The notes beneath the pieces are model-generated. The model was not told the origin of the DNA. It saw only the letters and a program-made list of their open reading frames with translations, and did no database searches. Positions 24,401 to 39,400 of a stretch of DNA of 64,000 nucleotides are shown in pieces; position 1 is the first letter of the stretch, and every line of letters starts with the position of its first letter. Source of the stretch: Centropus unirufus. Lineage: Eukaryota > Chordata > Aves > Cuculiformes > Centropidae. The stretch spans positions 1,795,921 to 1,859,920 of the forward strand of contig VYZI01000107.1 in NCBI GenBank assembly GCA_013397695.1, given 5' to 3'. Both the position numbers and the translations under genes were made by a program.

Positions 24401-27400
24401 GATTACACTTTTGCCCTTGAACACTATGTGATAGTCATAAGCAGTAATGACATATGGAGTGGTTTTGTTGACAATTAAGACAGAAGCTGAAATTATACCA
24501 AAAAACCACTCCACAACAGAGATGGAGATGTTAAAAATCTATAGAAAACTATATAGCATTCTGTTCTCTAAACATCCGATGTGCTTCAGCATGCCTTTGA
24601 CGGCAATGCAGCTTTCAGAATTAAATCCAACCAAGCACAAATAGGTAAACCAGACTTTTTATCATTGAAGAAATAGGATTGCATTCAGATTGTAATACAA
24701 CAGGACGCAAATCTACCTGAGAAAAGGTGAGACAATGTATTTTAAACCTGCCACGTACCGGATGACTTCTTGAGGGATATTTAGCTGGTCATATTTGAGA
24801 TGCTCTCTCAGGTCGCTTAAATAGTTCAAGTAAGTGATTTTTTTCCCAAACTTATGGCTAAAAAAAAACCCAAACCACAAAGAAGTTTAAAAATCAGCAT
24901 AGGAGGAATATTTACAAAGGGTTTTGTTTCTATTACAAAAATGTAAGTGATGATGCGATTCAAAATTAGACTGTAATTGAAGCAGCAGGAGACATAAGAT
25001 GTATTTCATTTCATATGATCAAACATATAGAGTGCATGTTTGAGCGTCTGATTTGAATAAAAATAACTGACTTCCATCTGAATATTTTGTGATTTGCATA
25101 GATATGAAAAACACTGCTTTAAAAGCCGCTGAAAACCAGCTTTCACACAGCATTAGAAAGCTCGCTACAAGAAATGTTAACTTTGGAGAAAATGTTACAT
25201 GGCCAACAGAACACGTTTGTTATTCAGGTAGTCCTCTCTGCCAAAAGACAAAATAATGGGGCTCTAGACACAAACTATAAAGCAGTAAGTGACAGATGAG
25301 ATTTGCAAAGTGTGGATAGCGTACAGTCTTAAAGTGTTGGGCCATCAGCTTTATTTATTTTGAAAAGGGCTGGATAGCTTCTAGGAAATATCCTAGATTT
25401 TTATACAAATTGCACAAAGCAGTCTTACAAATTTGGACCGTCAAGTAACACTAGTTAGGTCTTGAGTTTGAGGCAGAATATACTACTTTACAGGCTCACG
25501 TTTTCAAACAAGGTTCAGTAACTCATTTACCCACAGGCCTGAAATAATTTCATATTTTCCGCCACACAAAATATCCATCCTGTAACGAAGTCACAAGCAA
25601 AGTAACAGAAGTTTATGATAAAAATTGTACTTTGCTGCCAATTATCTCGATAATAAAATTGGAGAAAAAGTCTCTCGCATTAATGAATTTATCCCTGGAT
25701 TGTCAAATACACATACACACACTCCCTCTAGTGGGAGATGGTACAAATAAGACACTTCAGTATTTTAGAAGCTTTTAATTGAAATGAGCTAAATTTTGCT
25801 AACACACAAGTGATTTTGAGACCCTCATGGATATCAAGCTGTGTGTCTACAACTTCAGAGCTCTTCAGTGCGCCTTTTATCCAAACCAACCTGTAACATC
25901 AACATCCTATCTAAGCCACAGGCTGGCACAGAACTCTAACTAATGAACTTTGGATATACAGGACATGTTATAGAACCCATAAATTAATAACTAGTTGTGG
26001 GAAGTAAGGAATTATTGCTGTTCCTTAAAAATACCACCTCTGCACCAACAAACAAACGTATATTACTTTGGTAATAGGTGGGTGGCTTCTGTTAGCTCAC
26101 ACATAGATAAGTTCTATTATTACAGTTTTTTGCAGTATGGAGAAAATACATTTGCCTTAAGACACTACCTTCTTCCTGACATTTTTGGGGGATGGGAAAG
26201 CAGATCAATCAAATTCTATAGACTGAATAATTTTGAGTATTTACATTTGGTTAAATACTCTCAACTACAAGTAGGCTAAAATACTCATTACTTTTGTTCT
26301 TCACTCTAATAATTCTGTCATTTGTCCAATTTTTAGTAAACACATTATTCATGTAAAAGTACTTAGGCCATGTTATAATGGGTACCAAGTATATGAAGGA
26401 ACCTCTGAAAAAGAAATACAGACTTCTTGACAATGAAATGTATTTTATATCTGCTATTTTTCTCGGAAACACTACCTACAAATGAGTCTAGGCTACAATT
26501 CAGGAAAACAAGGAAACAAAAAGTCCAAAGGATTTTTCACCCTTCTTTTGGTCAACTTTGGTTTAATATTGACACTTAAATAGAAGCTTGATCTGCAAGA
26601 ATAAGATTATTTGAAACTTGAAGGAATCGTAAGCAAATCGTACTCTTTCAGTAAGTTAATAATGTTAATACATTTCAATCTTTAATCTATAGTTTAGGCA
26701 AATTGTAGATGGGCATTTCCACACCTCAGTTGTAAAATTACATCTTTGTTTTTCCCCTTATTTGACAAACCCAAACTTGAGTCAACCCAGAGCACAAATG
26801 CATGTGAGTATGTAGCAGTTAAATAATTTTAGGGAGTAAAGAGTTTGTCTTTTTTTTTTCCTAACCAGACAATTCCTGTCTTCTGGCTTATGGACGTTTT
26901 CAAAGTTACTCATAATTTTTATTATTTTGTCAGACCCAGGGTCCAAATAGCTTTCTTTCTGTTGGTTGCATATTTTAACAAAAGAGAGCGTTATTAAATT
27001 AGACTGGTAAGTATCCAGGTACACGGTGGTAAAAGTCGAGTATGCACAGGAACAGCCAATCATGATGAAAGCAGGGTGTCAAGATGATGATGCTTCTAAG
27101 ATGACAAGCCCTGATTTTAATTTTCTGTGCTAGTTATGAATGCTTAAGCTTACCAGAGTCACCCATTTTTACAGTCAAAGTAAACAAGGTTTTAATTGCC
27201 AGTATATTGTACTGTTCCAGGGAAAAACATATCCATTTCATTTAAATAGACATAGTAAGATCCAGGGAAAATGAGTATTTGGAACAGGTACCTGTAAACT
27301 TTTCTTTTGTAAGAATTAGCAGCCAATTATTATTCTTGGTCAAATAGCCCAGCTGTTGTTCAGTTGTGGCTCTGCTGAGTGCACTAACATGCACAGATTG

Positions 27401-30400
27401 AAAACTATCAGTGTCCCAAAGCTGCTTGCTTGAAGCTATTGCCAAGGAGCTATCCCCTGCCTCCAAGAAAGAAGTTGGTTTCAACTGAGTGTTGCAATGT
27501 CCATCAAGAGTTTTTCAGCGTATATTGTTTTGTGGGTTGGGGTTTTGTTCATTTGTTTATAGAAAGCTCTTCACATCCTACAGCAAATCAGGAACAAAAA
27601 AAAAAAATCCATTCCCATTCCTGAGGCACCATCAGCTACTGGACATCCTGCTTCTGTCACATTTTTCTCACCACTGCCCCTGGACCTCTCCTATTTACAT
27701 TACTTTCAGTTAAATAAAGAACTATAGTTGGTCTTCTTGCTTCAAGAACAGCATTTTCTGGAAAATTTTTTAGATGTAATTACTTCTTTATTTTCACATG
27801 CTTCTTATATGTTCTGATCGGTTTAGCAGCTAAACTTCCCCTTTATAATTCATTAACTTTCTATGAGTCAAAAATTGAATCAATTGCAAGTTACTGTCAT
27901 GGAAGTTTTTTAGTTGGTTCCTTATGGTTTCCCAAGATAAACTGGTTTTGTCCTTCAGCCCTAAGGACATTCATAACAATCTGAAAAATGTTAGAATTAC
28001 TATGAAAGTGACAAAAGTTCAGGCGCAGAAACTAAGAACACCCAACCATCCTCGTACTTAGGAATATTCTCCCACTGTTGCCAGTTTCTTGTAGACAGCA
28101 TCAATTTTTACCATGTAAAAGAAAAGAACACACACCAATAAAATACATCCACCTTCACTATTATAGCCTCCATCTCAAATTCTTATGGGCACTTCAGGGT
28201 TTATCCATTAACTTTGAACACAAAAGGAGTATCATTCCTATTCATCTCAGCACTTGAGATCAGGCTAAAGGTTAACCATTTATTATCCACTTTACCGTAC
28301 CACCTAGTAACTCCAGTCATGGACCCAGTTCTATTGTGCCAAGTCCTGTTAAACAGGACAAAAACTCATTCATGCCCCACGGATTAACTGTTTTAAAGTG
28401 ATATTTACTTTAATAGACCAGTAACACTATTATGGATTGAGAGTCCCTTTTCTTAGAAAGAAAAGAACTCTACCCTGTTATTCATATCCAAGCTTAAGCT
28501 CACATTACTCATTAGTTCAAGACAGTTTAAATGGGTATTGTGCTGATACCTGACATATTTTACCTCCAGCCTTTTCAAAAGCAACTTATTAGAGAGCAAA
28601 CCATTCTTAAACTAAACAGGAAAATGTATTGAACACACTGCCAAGTACCTTATAAGTGGTTTAAAGATATTCCACAGAATTTTTATGAAGTTGGTTGGAT
28701 GTACAACATAGAGGGCTTTAAGATTTTTCTTATATCTAGGAAAAGAAAACGGAATTGTTAGACTGTTGAAAATCATAGACCATAGAATTGAATAGCTGCA
28801 ACTGAATGAGGGGTATTAATACAGAAACATTATATAGCATTCTTTCCAAATGCAATAAAAAGACCTAATTCAGATGAAAAGGAATGTAAAATGAAAAAAA
28901 ATCCCAATTTTAAAAAATGGTCAGTTTTAATGATACAATCGTAGGCCAAGAAAACACTATTACATTCCTAATCAATATCTGCAGTCTCATAGGTTTAATA
29001 TCCACAGGACAGAAGGGAAACTAGGCAACTTGAAAAAATATTGAGAAGCAAATGAAGAATCTATTAAAAAATTCTGTGATATAAATGTTACTTTCCTCCA
29101 TCTCCCTTCATCTTCTGCTTTTAGGAGTTGGAGAAAATTACTAAATTCTCAGATATAAAATTTACACCTCATCTTTTATTTTTACCACTACTTTTGAGTT
29201 GTTTTGCTAGTAATTGCTAAAGATGAACTGAACTACACGCTGTTTTATATCAGATGGCACCTATTGTATGAAATAAAAACCTTTCTCCATTATAGCTTTG
29301 CTTGACTCTACAGCGTCATATCATAATACATAAATAATAGACTGTAATAGGCTGAAACTGAAATGGAAACCAGACTGAAGAAAAAGACTCTGATCTTATT
29401 CAATGTTATTGCAAAATGAAATTGTGAAATGCCTAATGAAATATCCTGATTTATATAAAAAATATTGATTATTACTTCACCAGGTTTGCTTTCCAGTAGG
29501 GAGGACTCCTCCCAATCATTTACCACTCATTGTTAGAAAACGATGATCGTAGAAAATAATGAACATTAGTTCCTAAGAAAAAAATTCTTTTAACAAGTTA
29601 TGGTAAAAGGGGAGAAGGGACCAACTCAGCAATTACAACAATTTTTCCTTTTGGGTTTTACCTGGACTGATAGATTTTTGAATGAAAAAAGTATTGTTTT
29701 CACAAACTCACTACGATGCTCAAGCAAGCAATTATCCTTGTGCAATTGGCACCACTGCCAGTTGGATAAGAATCCAAAAACAACAATAAAAACTAACAAG
29801 CAGAAAACCTGAGTTGTTTTATTGGCTTCCATTTAAAGTTTGTTTGTATGTTGAAGCAATAGGCTTAAGACGTTGCTTCTGCTGAGGTTCACATACTTCA
29901 TAGTTTCCAAGGCCACAATTAAATGCCCAAAAAACTTTACTGAGCCTCTGCTGCAAACCTTCAAAGCAAAATCTATTCTTCTGAAACTATTCCTGTTGAA
30001 CATTGCTTTCGTGATGCCAGCTTATTACAATCATCCTTTGTTCTCTTTTTCCTTTGACCCCCAAAACATACACAAAGAAGTCTGAAAGGTGCTATTTTTA
30101 ATTTTTTTTTCCTCTGGCTAGTACAGCTGAACATATGTGTTGGGCTGTGATTATTGCTTTGAGCTTCTCAACAACAGTATGCTAAGAAGTCCCAACTGTG
30201 AACAAAATGACAGCTGTCAAATTTTGGCCAGCTACCTGGGCTTCTCTGGTTCTCCTGCTTTATGGGTCAGGGTGGGGCAACAAAGAGAACAGCTTTATGG
30301 AATACACGAGTCACAGTGTATACTTGTAGGTATAGCAAAAGGAAGAAAAAGATGATTGCCCTTGTACTGCCTCTCCCCATTGAGCAACTGTAAATTTGGC

Positions 30401-33400
30401 TTGGGGTTCTCACAGAAGGAAAACAATGTGATGGTATATTTTCAGGAATTATCAGTGTACAGCAAAAAACAGTATTGTAGCCCAAATTTCTCACTAAAGA
30501 CAAATGTAAGAGACCCTTTGCCTTTCTTCTGCCTTACTGGGTCCCAGATAGAATAGACATATTGTACTAATCATACTCAGAAACCCAATGGAAAAAATAA
30601 GCTTTCTTGGTCTGTTGTTGAGTGGAGAGGAGTATCTCATGACAGTTGAAGGCTTTAGGTGATAGTTTCCCACTGCATCTCTGAGTGCTGCCATGCACAA
30701 CCTCATTATCTTGTTTGCTGGGTTTTAAAGTTCCAGGAGGCTATCATGTAAGATTCAAACAACTCTGAGCTATGGCTGTAGACCACCAAAAGATGCATCT
30801 CTGCATCAGTTTACAGAGCAGGGTGTGTAGTCCTGTGAAATCTTTGGGCATTTATATTCCAGTTTTGTCTAAAAACACCCATTAAGCTTTTCATTGCATC
30901 TTTTAAGAGATTTCCAAATCTGAAAATATCAAATAGTGCACAAAAAAGGCAATGGCTCTTGGTTCAGTTCCCAAGGCTTTTCATACCTTTATACCACTGC
31001 AGCTCCCATGCCATTCTTTAGTACTGCACAGAAAACACAAGAGAACGAACAAAACTGATATAACAAGAATTTGCAATGCCAAAATAAACTTGGTTAGCTG
31101 CAGCCAGATCAGGAAAGATACACTTCCTTCATGGAAGTTACAGACATTACACAACTGAAGGAGTAAACCAAATATTTTGGAGACATACTTCCTGTCAAAT
31201 TCTTTGTAGGCTGTTTGCAGCCATTTCAGAGATGGTTTATTCAGACTCTTCAGGCCATAGTGAAAGTAGACAACTGTGTAATCGTTCTCTACATACTGGT
31301 CCAGAGTATACTTTAAGTACCTGAAAAGAAAGATAACATTTTAGTTTTAAGACAGTTTATTGGATGAGTTTTTTGAAACAGTAATTGAGAAGAAAAATGT
31401 GCTAATTTTGCACAGAATGCCAGTGACTGCAAATTCACCATTGCTTCAATGTATTTAACAAGTTAATTTTGCTGTAGTGCCAGTGTTGCCAGTAATTCCA
31501 CATCACTACAAAGCTTGAAATTTGAAGGAACCTATTTAGTTACATAAACTATGATGCCCTGAAGCACAAAAAGATTAAGGCAATATGGGACTGCGTTTCA
31601 CAAGAAATTTTTAAAAGTATGCATTTGAATGTACACCAACTTCTTTTTTACATTCCTCTGGTCTTTCCGGTCTTTCCTTAATTTTAGCCAAGCAAATGAA
31701 GTAATTTTGAATTTTCAAATAATAAAGAATGAACCTTGGGTTTTTCTCTCGGTTTAAAGCTTCTTAAATTCATGAAAAATCCATTAGCTCTAATTTCTGC
31801 CAATTACAATTTGTTACTATAAGTTATTTTCTTCAATATATTTCCTTCTCCTCCGTATTGTGGGGACTCTGTTCATAGATCATTTCCCTTAATATTAATT
31901 TTAAAAACTCCACTACTTATCCCATCTTGAAATAATACTTCATGTTTCATAAGCAGATTTCTGTGTGTTCATTCTTTTGTGGTATAATTTAAGATGCTTT
32001 TCTCTTCCCTTTCTCCTACAATTGAGAACACTGTATGGCCTATTACACAGCCCAATGATTCAAATAAAGCAATGATGGAGGAGTACAATCTACCCTGATC
32101 TCTTGCTGTGTCAGATTTCAACTTTCTCATGTCATTCTCAATGCTATGTTATTACTCTGTGACAGAGCGCCCGCTATTGCTCTTAATTGTATGTAAGTGA
32201 TTTTCATTCAATAAAAGATAGCTCCATGTGCCATTTATTAGGTTATGGCTATCTGCAAGTATCAAGGCCACTGTGACTATCCACCTTTGCATGGAAAACC
32301 CATAACTTCATTCTTGCACTGTACTTCCAGTCTCATTTATTTGCTTATTCCCTCAGCGAACTGTAAACCTTAGACTGAGAACAGCCTAGGACAAGGACTG
32401 CCACTGCAATTAACATAATGCTGTTTTGATCCCTGACATACATTAAAGGTATTTGAATGGAAGAAGTTGTAGAACAGTGACTCAAGACTTTTTTTAAAAA
32501 GCATTTTAAATTAAAATATATCTAAACAGACATTCTTACATAGAGTACCAGTGTTTCATTTTTCAGCATGTAAATTCCTTGGCACGTTGCATTCAGAAAG
32601 CCTATACTTATAAAAATAATTGAGTGTTTTGTGAGCATAAAATAACCAGTATTTTTGTACAGTAAATTACCTGTTCCAAGGCTATAACAGAATTGCAGAG
32701 ACGTTATAAAACCTTTACCAAATAAATTCTTTAAGTGATTTCATCACAAAATACCTACTTATTTGGGCCTATTCTGCAGCTGTTCCTCAGAATTCAACAT
32801 TTAAGTGTAAGTACTCAAAAGCAGACCACTTGATAGTTATGTTGCTAGTTTCACTTCAGACACCTGCCTTCAGTTCTCTCTTTGCATAGATTTTTCAAAC
32901 GAAGCTGATGTGAACTCAGATCCACAAAAAACATGTAAGTGCTTAAGTCCTGAAGAGTAAAAGGGCTTGAAGACATACTTTCATCGAGGTGCCTCCTCAC
33001 AAAATTGAGGAAGGGTTCTTAGATCTGGTAGCAAGGGGTTTTCAATCCCTCTTGGTTTCTGAAAAGCTGAAATTACAACACTTCTGTCCTTTCCAGTGGT
33101 GGTGGATACTGACAGCTGAAAAGCTGCTCAAACATTTTGGTAATGGAGAGGCTGTTTTAGAACTCCAAATAGGTTTAAAATGCTTAGTAGGGACAGGACT
33201 CTCATGGCAGAAAATATCTTCTCATAGTGACGAACTACAAGACAGAAACATGTCCTGATACCCTGTGCATCAAGTTTATAAGGAAGAATGTTGTGATTTT
33301 ACAGATTCACAACCTCTTTTAACACAAAATCCTGACCATTACAAAGCGAGATACATATAAAAATGTTAAGCATAATATACCGTAATGCAGATCTTTCATT

Positions 33401-36400
33401 AAAGAGGGAAACCACTAAGATGTGAGTAACTGAACAACGCTCTTGATGAGTGGTTTAGGAGATAAAGTATAGCAAATTAAGGCAAACATTGCTATTGCGA
33501 GAACATATGTACAAGCACTATTATACTGGAATTTCTCTTTCATTAGTCCTCATCATAAATTCATTTTAAAAAATATGATCAGAATTTGTTAATAAAATCA
33601 AGATAAGTTAATTTCAGTACACCGTGAATTACTTCTTCAAGTCAAGATTCCAGGTGAAGTAGCTCTAGCATTTTCTCCCACATCTCATTCACTTAATATT
33701 ACAACTAGTAGTTCTTGCATCTTTTTTATTGCACTCCTTGCCCCCTGCTTCTTCTCCCTGAAAGTTCATTCACCTAGAAACAAGCTAACAGCAGTTCACC
33801 CATAAAACAAAGTAGTTTGTTTTATGCATCATATAGGAGATTGAGAGAGACTTACTCCAGCAGTCGGGTGTGATTGAGCTGATGGGAGGGGGGCATACGG
33901 CAACAACTGAAGGTAATCACCTTCCTTCCAGAATTGTCATCACCTAGTGAACAAAAGAGTTAGTTAAGACAACGGTCATATACTTAGGCAATTTAGTGAT
34001 CTAAAAGAATGGCTTGCATCTCCTGATTTGGGGCTACCCCTATTTCCCACGTTTACTCAAAACATACTGTGAAACCTCACTGACAAATCACATGATGCCT
34101 ACAGAAAGCAATCTTGCCACTGCTGCAGTGAAATAAAGCAGCTGCAGGGAAAATTATGAAGCTCATCTGAGAAAGTCATATTTGAAGGTAGTTGGTGGTG
34201 CTCAGCTCCTGACAGTGAACATTTCAGCCCTCCTGCAGCATTCAGTCATGGAAGAAAACAGGTTCGCTTTCCCTAGGAAGAGACCTGTTTTCAAATTCTT
34301 CACACTTAATTTCTGGAATTTATCTGAATACCGCTCTGCCTACAAGCACTTTGGGCATCTGCTTTGTGACACATCTGAACCTGATTTTTGTAAGCAACTT
34401 ACGATTTCTTTGATAGTCTTTTACAGAACTACATTCAGATCACGTTTAAAGCTCAACACGCAAGGCATATAAGTATGCTTTCCGAACCCTGAAGACCCCT
34501 AAGTGCTCATGACTAATGACAGCTTCACCCACACTGTCAGTATGAAGTTGGCATTCATGCCATGTCCACCCCGTGCCCAAGTTTCACTACCCAGAAAGCC
34601 AAGCACAGAGGTTAAGTCATGCTCATACTGTAGGTAACCTGACACTAGAGACTGTGAAGTGTTAAGATTTTAACATGTATCTACATTAAAGATAGCATTC
34701 CTTTTAAGCAATACAGAAACATCCTAAGAAACTGTTTAAATTTAATTAACATCTGAGACATTCTTAGTCCAATTTCAATATTCAAGCTAAATGATATTTA
34801 ATACTTCTTTCTCTTGCTACCAAAATATCAAAGTTTGTGCCAATTTATATTACTGACAACAGTTCAAATTACTTGATTTGAATAAATGGAGCATTTTTAG
34901 CTTTGCAAACACACATTTTCCATGAAAACCCACCACTGACAGAAATAGACTTTCCTTCATTCAACTCGGGAACAGCTGGCTGTCCTCACCTGACAGATTC
35001 CACACTAAGAAAAAAAAACATCTAGTATTTGCTTTGTCCAGTTCCTACCTAGTTGTGCTCAACAAAGGTCATGATGGGACACCATGTATTTATACACATT
35101 GCATTTTAGATGCAGAATGAAAAAAAAGAGGGAAGGGGTGAGATTAACAATGACTTTTCACATATGAATATGGACAAGATGTTTGCATTATCAATTTCAA
35201 GCCTGTGTGCACTTCTTAATCCTTCCAGTGATTTGTTGAGCTCTAGCTCAAAAACCAGCTAGGTTTTTCTGTTTCTTGGTCCTCCTGCTCACCGTTTTGA
35301 CAACTATCAACCTGCTCTCTCAATTCCTGTCTAAAAGTCATAGCAAATCTATACAAATTCATTTGTGTGACAATGACATTACTCAGCTGAACCACTGTTT
35401 CTCCTTCAGTACTATTTACCACCCTGAAGGACTCTCTAGAAAATAATAATATCCCCTCTCAGCCTGTAATTTATTGCTTGTAAACAAGTTAGAACTTCTA
35501 TCTCTTCCTGACCTAGCTATTCTCTGCCCTCCTCCAACCTGAATGCATCTTTCTCAAACACAGATGACAAGAGTTAGGTAATAAATCGCAGATGAACATC
35601 ACATACAGGATTTCAAAAGATCTCCTAATAATAAAATCATTGTCGTTACTGAAAACTATGATGAACTATTTATTTAGTTGGACAGCTATAGCTGGATTAT
35701 CTCTGATGGCCACCCTACTCTTGTTTCACAGATGGTCACTTCTCTCTTTTTCTTTATTTATACCACCAAAGAACCTTTTGCTAATTTCTGCAATGTTCTT
35801 TAAAGATCTAACTCAGCCAGACTTTTGATAACTAGCACTTTCGTCCTATAGTTTTGACTTCCAAAACATAGCTTTCTCTGTTGGCTTGTTCTTTCTTCCA
35901 CTTCTTTTGTTGACTGACTTTTTTAATATTTTTTTTCATAGGTGTTTTTCCTTCCCACAAGGCTTGGTGTGCCTTCTCACATTAAAAATAAATTCTGACT
36001 CCTGGGTTAAATAAGGTGCTTGAGCACCACTGAAGGAAGAATAGGCACATCATCATAATTACATGTTCTCAGGTATTCTACATATTGTTCTTAAACAGAC
36101 GATAATTTATTTCCTTAAGTTATTTTTAAGTGTCTCATTTGAAATTCTCATAGTACTTATAAAGGCATTATAAAGTGACATGAATAAATATGATATAGTA
36201 AAATTAAATGAAAGTATTAATAAAAGATTGTTCTCCAAATCATGAGTTGTTTGCAAAAAAAAATTTGCTGTGCTGCAACTTTATAATTTTTATGAGTGAA
36301 ATAAATCAAAGAAAGGTTTCTGGGTAAATTACTAAATGAGTCCCTGATTGTTACTCTTGGTGATGTTTAACTACTTGAATTAAAAGCCATTAAAAAAAAG

Positions 36401-39400
36401 AACCAGCTTAATAAAAGACTGCAAACAGATAAACTGAACATATACATAATTGTCCAGTTCAATACCAGGAAAACTGAGAAACTTTCTCAAAATTACCAGC
36501 AGAGCAGAACACCTCCTCACACTCCATAGTGCCATACAGGCAACAAAAGCAGACCAGAGAAGGTGAGTGAAAACCTTAACTGCATCAAAAACCAAATAAG
36601 GGAATACCAGTGTCCCATTATTGATGACAGCTCATGAAAGGAAAGAGCCTGTTCTTTCTTCATAGGCGTCAATAATATTTTAAAAAACATTACATTTTAA
36701 CATGACACATGAAGTGCTGATCCAAACAAAAGCAGGCTTTCCTTGCCCTCCAACAGAATGGCAGAGACTGAGTACCCTGGGAAATACCCAGAGAACTCCG
36801 TCCAGTATGACAAAGTTTGAAACCAATGACCATGAGGACAGAAATTTTACCAAAACATATGAAAATGCAGTGTTAACGGGAAGTATGCCGATTTTAAACA
36901 GAAAGTATTTTTATCCCCCAAACCCAATATTCGCCTACTACTTAGACCTAAACAAGTTTGAACTGAAAGATGGCCTATTCTCTACAAAGGTCAAAACAAA
37001 AGAAAAGACGTGCAATTTCAGCTTTGCCTTTCAATGTTTCATTTTGAGGTCAAAACTATAGTTTTGTGTTAATCTACTTTATCGCACAGTTTGATGTCCC
37101 CAGATATTTTCAGATGAAAGCTGGTAACTTCTTGTACCCCTATCTTTCTGCACTGGTTTTGAGCTCCGAATATTCAGGAGGCATTCCCAAAGACGTAGTG
37201 TCTTAACTGCCTGGGCACTCACACTCCCCTAGCCATCTACCTATACTTTTTAAAAAGTCTGACTCAGATTCTGCACTGTTGCAGAGAAAAGGTCCGACAG
37301 ACTTCTCTCACCCATCGGTAGGAGGCTCCTGCTTTTGGATCAGGGACTTGCTATTGTGCAGGCACTTTTCCAGGGAGCCTCAGGACTATCAGCTGTGCTG
37401 GCTGTGAAGCCACTCCTGGGAGCACTGCATGACCACATCAGCCTCCTCCCCTGCACTCAGTGAGTAAAGAGGGGTGTGTAGAGTAAGCTGTCCAGAATTA
37501 GATTTATGCATATAGAAATACAAGCTATTTACTGGGCTTTTATTTGTCTGGATTTCACTGAAACAGATATGAATCGTACATCACTTTTGATATCAAATTT
37601 TGCAGTAGGAAAAAAAATGTTACAGTAAGTCATGGGGAAGGGCAAGTGGGAAAAGGGGAATGTTCTACTTTTTAACTAAGAATTCAGATTGTGCAACACA
37701 TCCTAACTTCTTTTTGCAAATGATTTTTTTTCTAATGGTACAGCTCATTCCAATTTGCAAATGAGATCTCTTGAATGCTGTAATTTTAGCGTGACTTCTT
37801 AACAGCTTTTGTTCTGATGACACTAAACATTACTATTCTCTAAGTGACAAGTGAAATATCATTTCACTTTACTGAAGCTTGTCATTATCACATTACAGCA
37901 AAGCAAGATCCTAAAGTCAACAGAAGTTTTATCATTGGTTTTGATGGTAGTAGAAGCAGGGTCAAAATCCAGGGGACTTGCTACAGCAGCGGAGATACTT
38001 GCTCACATATTTGTTTCTTTCTTAGAATTTGAGCCAGAGAAAAAGAGCCTAAACCTCAATTACACTACGTTAAATGGCAAGACAAACTGTGCTTCCAAGC
38101 CTCCTTCTACTCTCCATGACTCAGGGAGATACAGAGTAGCAAAAATTCCATCATGGAACTTCTGTTTTGCCTAGGCTGAGTAACAGACTGTAAATACACC
38201 CGCAAATAATCCACTATGGATCTCTGCCCATCCGTAATGGCAAACTTCTTAGTCAGCTAAGAAATACACAGCCAAGATAATGCAGCTGAGTCTCAACATT
38301 AGCAGAAGGTTACACCTTTACCTGTAGAGAACCAAATCTTCTTTCTTCTGGCACTATTATCTCAGCTAATCATATGAAAATACATTGCAATGGATATCAG
38401 ACTGTTAAAGATTAACTATTAACATATCCATTGTAATGTTTATCCTTTTGGACAGAAACCAGATTCACCTAGGAAACAGGGAGAATAACATCAACTCTAA
38501 ACTCCAAGAGTCAACTCATTTTGATTTCCTGAAGATTCCTTTTCGCGTTTGTTCATCTGGATTCCACTCATGTCCACCTGTTTGTTTATAAGACAGCTTT
38601 CAATGAGCACATGTACTTCACCTAGCTAACTGGGGAAGTGCTAAAGCCCACATTAAAATCTGCTATTGTGTTGCAAATAGGTTATGAACCTGAGGCTTCA
38701 GCTTTCTTCTCAATGAGTGCCTAAGTCTCAGGTCTCTCCAGCTGATTTGTTGTTTTCCCCAAAAGGGTATACATAAAATAATCCCAAAGATACTGATTTC
38801 AGGAATATCCCTCAGAAACAAAAAAATGGACAAAGTAAGACTCTTAAGAAAAAAAAAAAAGTAAATATCTTTAAACCCAGTTCTTTCCTGTGGCACTGCA
38901 ATTTAATGACCACACATCTGTTCCTGAAGGTATTGCAAGAAGTTGCGAAGCTGTCACCGAGATGGACTGAAAACTATGAGAACATGGGTCTTAGGCTTCT
39001 TAGGTACTTCACATTATAGTTTCTCCTTACCCATCACAAAACCTAAGTTACAGCTTTACCTTCCACAGTCTGATCCGCATAATACTATTCTACTTATTTT
39101 CTAATGCACTGGTTCAAAACCAGAATGGGGCATGAAATTAACTGGACCTTGAAGAAAAATATGGGCAGTCTCTACAAAGACCCAGGCTGGAAACCTGAAA
39201 CCTCTGAATATGACAAGAAAAGTAGTAAAAGGCTTAGAAAGGAAATACAGATTTAAAAGAATGATGGACTGGATTCCATTAAAGGTTTTGTCTAAAAGTT
39301 TTGTGAAAGGATATCACTGGAAGCTAATGAAAACACAAGCATCACATACAGAGTCATACTAGATAATCACATACTCCAAAAAATGTACTGCAAAAGCTAC

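Noticed and set aside
27059..27115. C/D-box snoRNA-like arrangement (ATGATGA followed about 40 bases later by CTGA) on the plus strand
   Set aside because: No closing terminal stem outside the boxes, antisense to the host gene, and the boxes are too short to be significant alone.
28770..28800. Possible CR1 LINE 3' tail resembling 'atcatagaccatagaattg'
   Set aside because: Only a few bases resemble the CR1 end and no adjoining CR1 body is visible.
36702..37061. 119-codon plus-strand open frame in intron 2
   Set aside because: No family resemblance and no supporting signals; likely chance.
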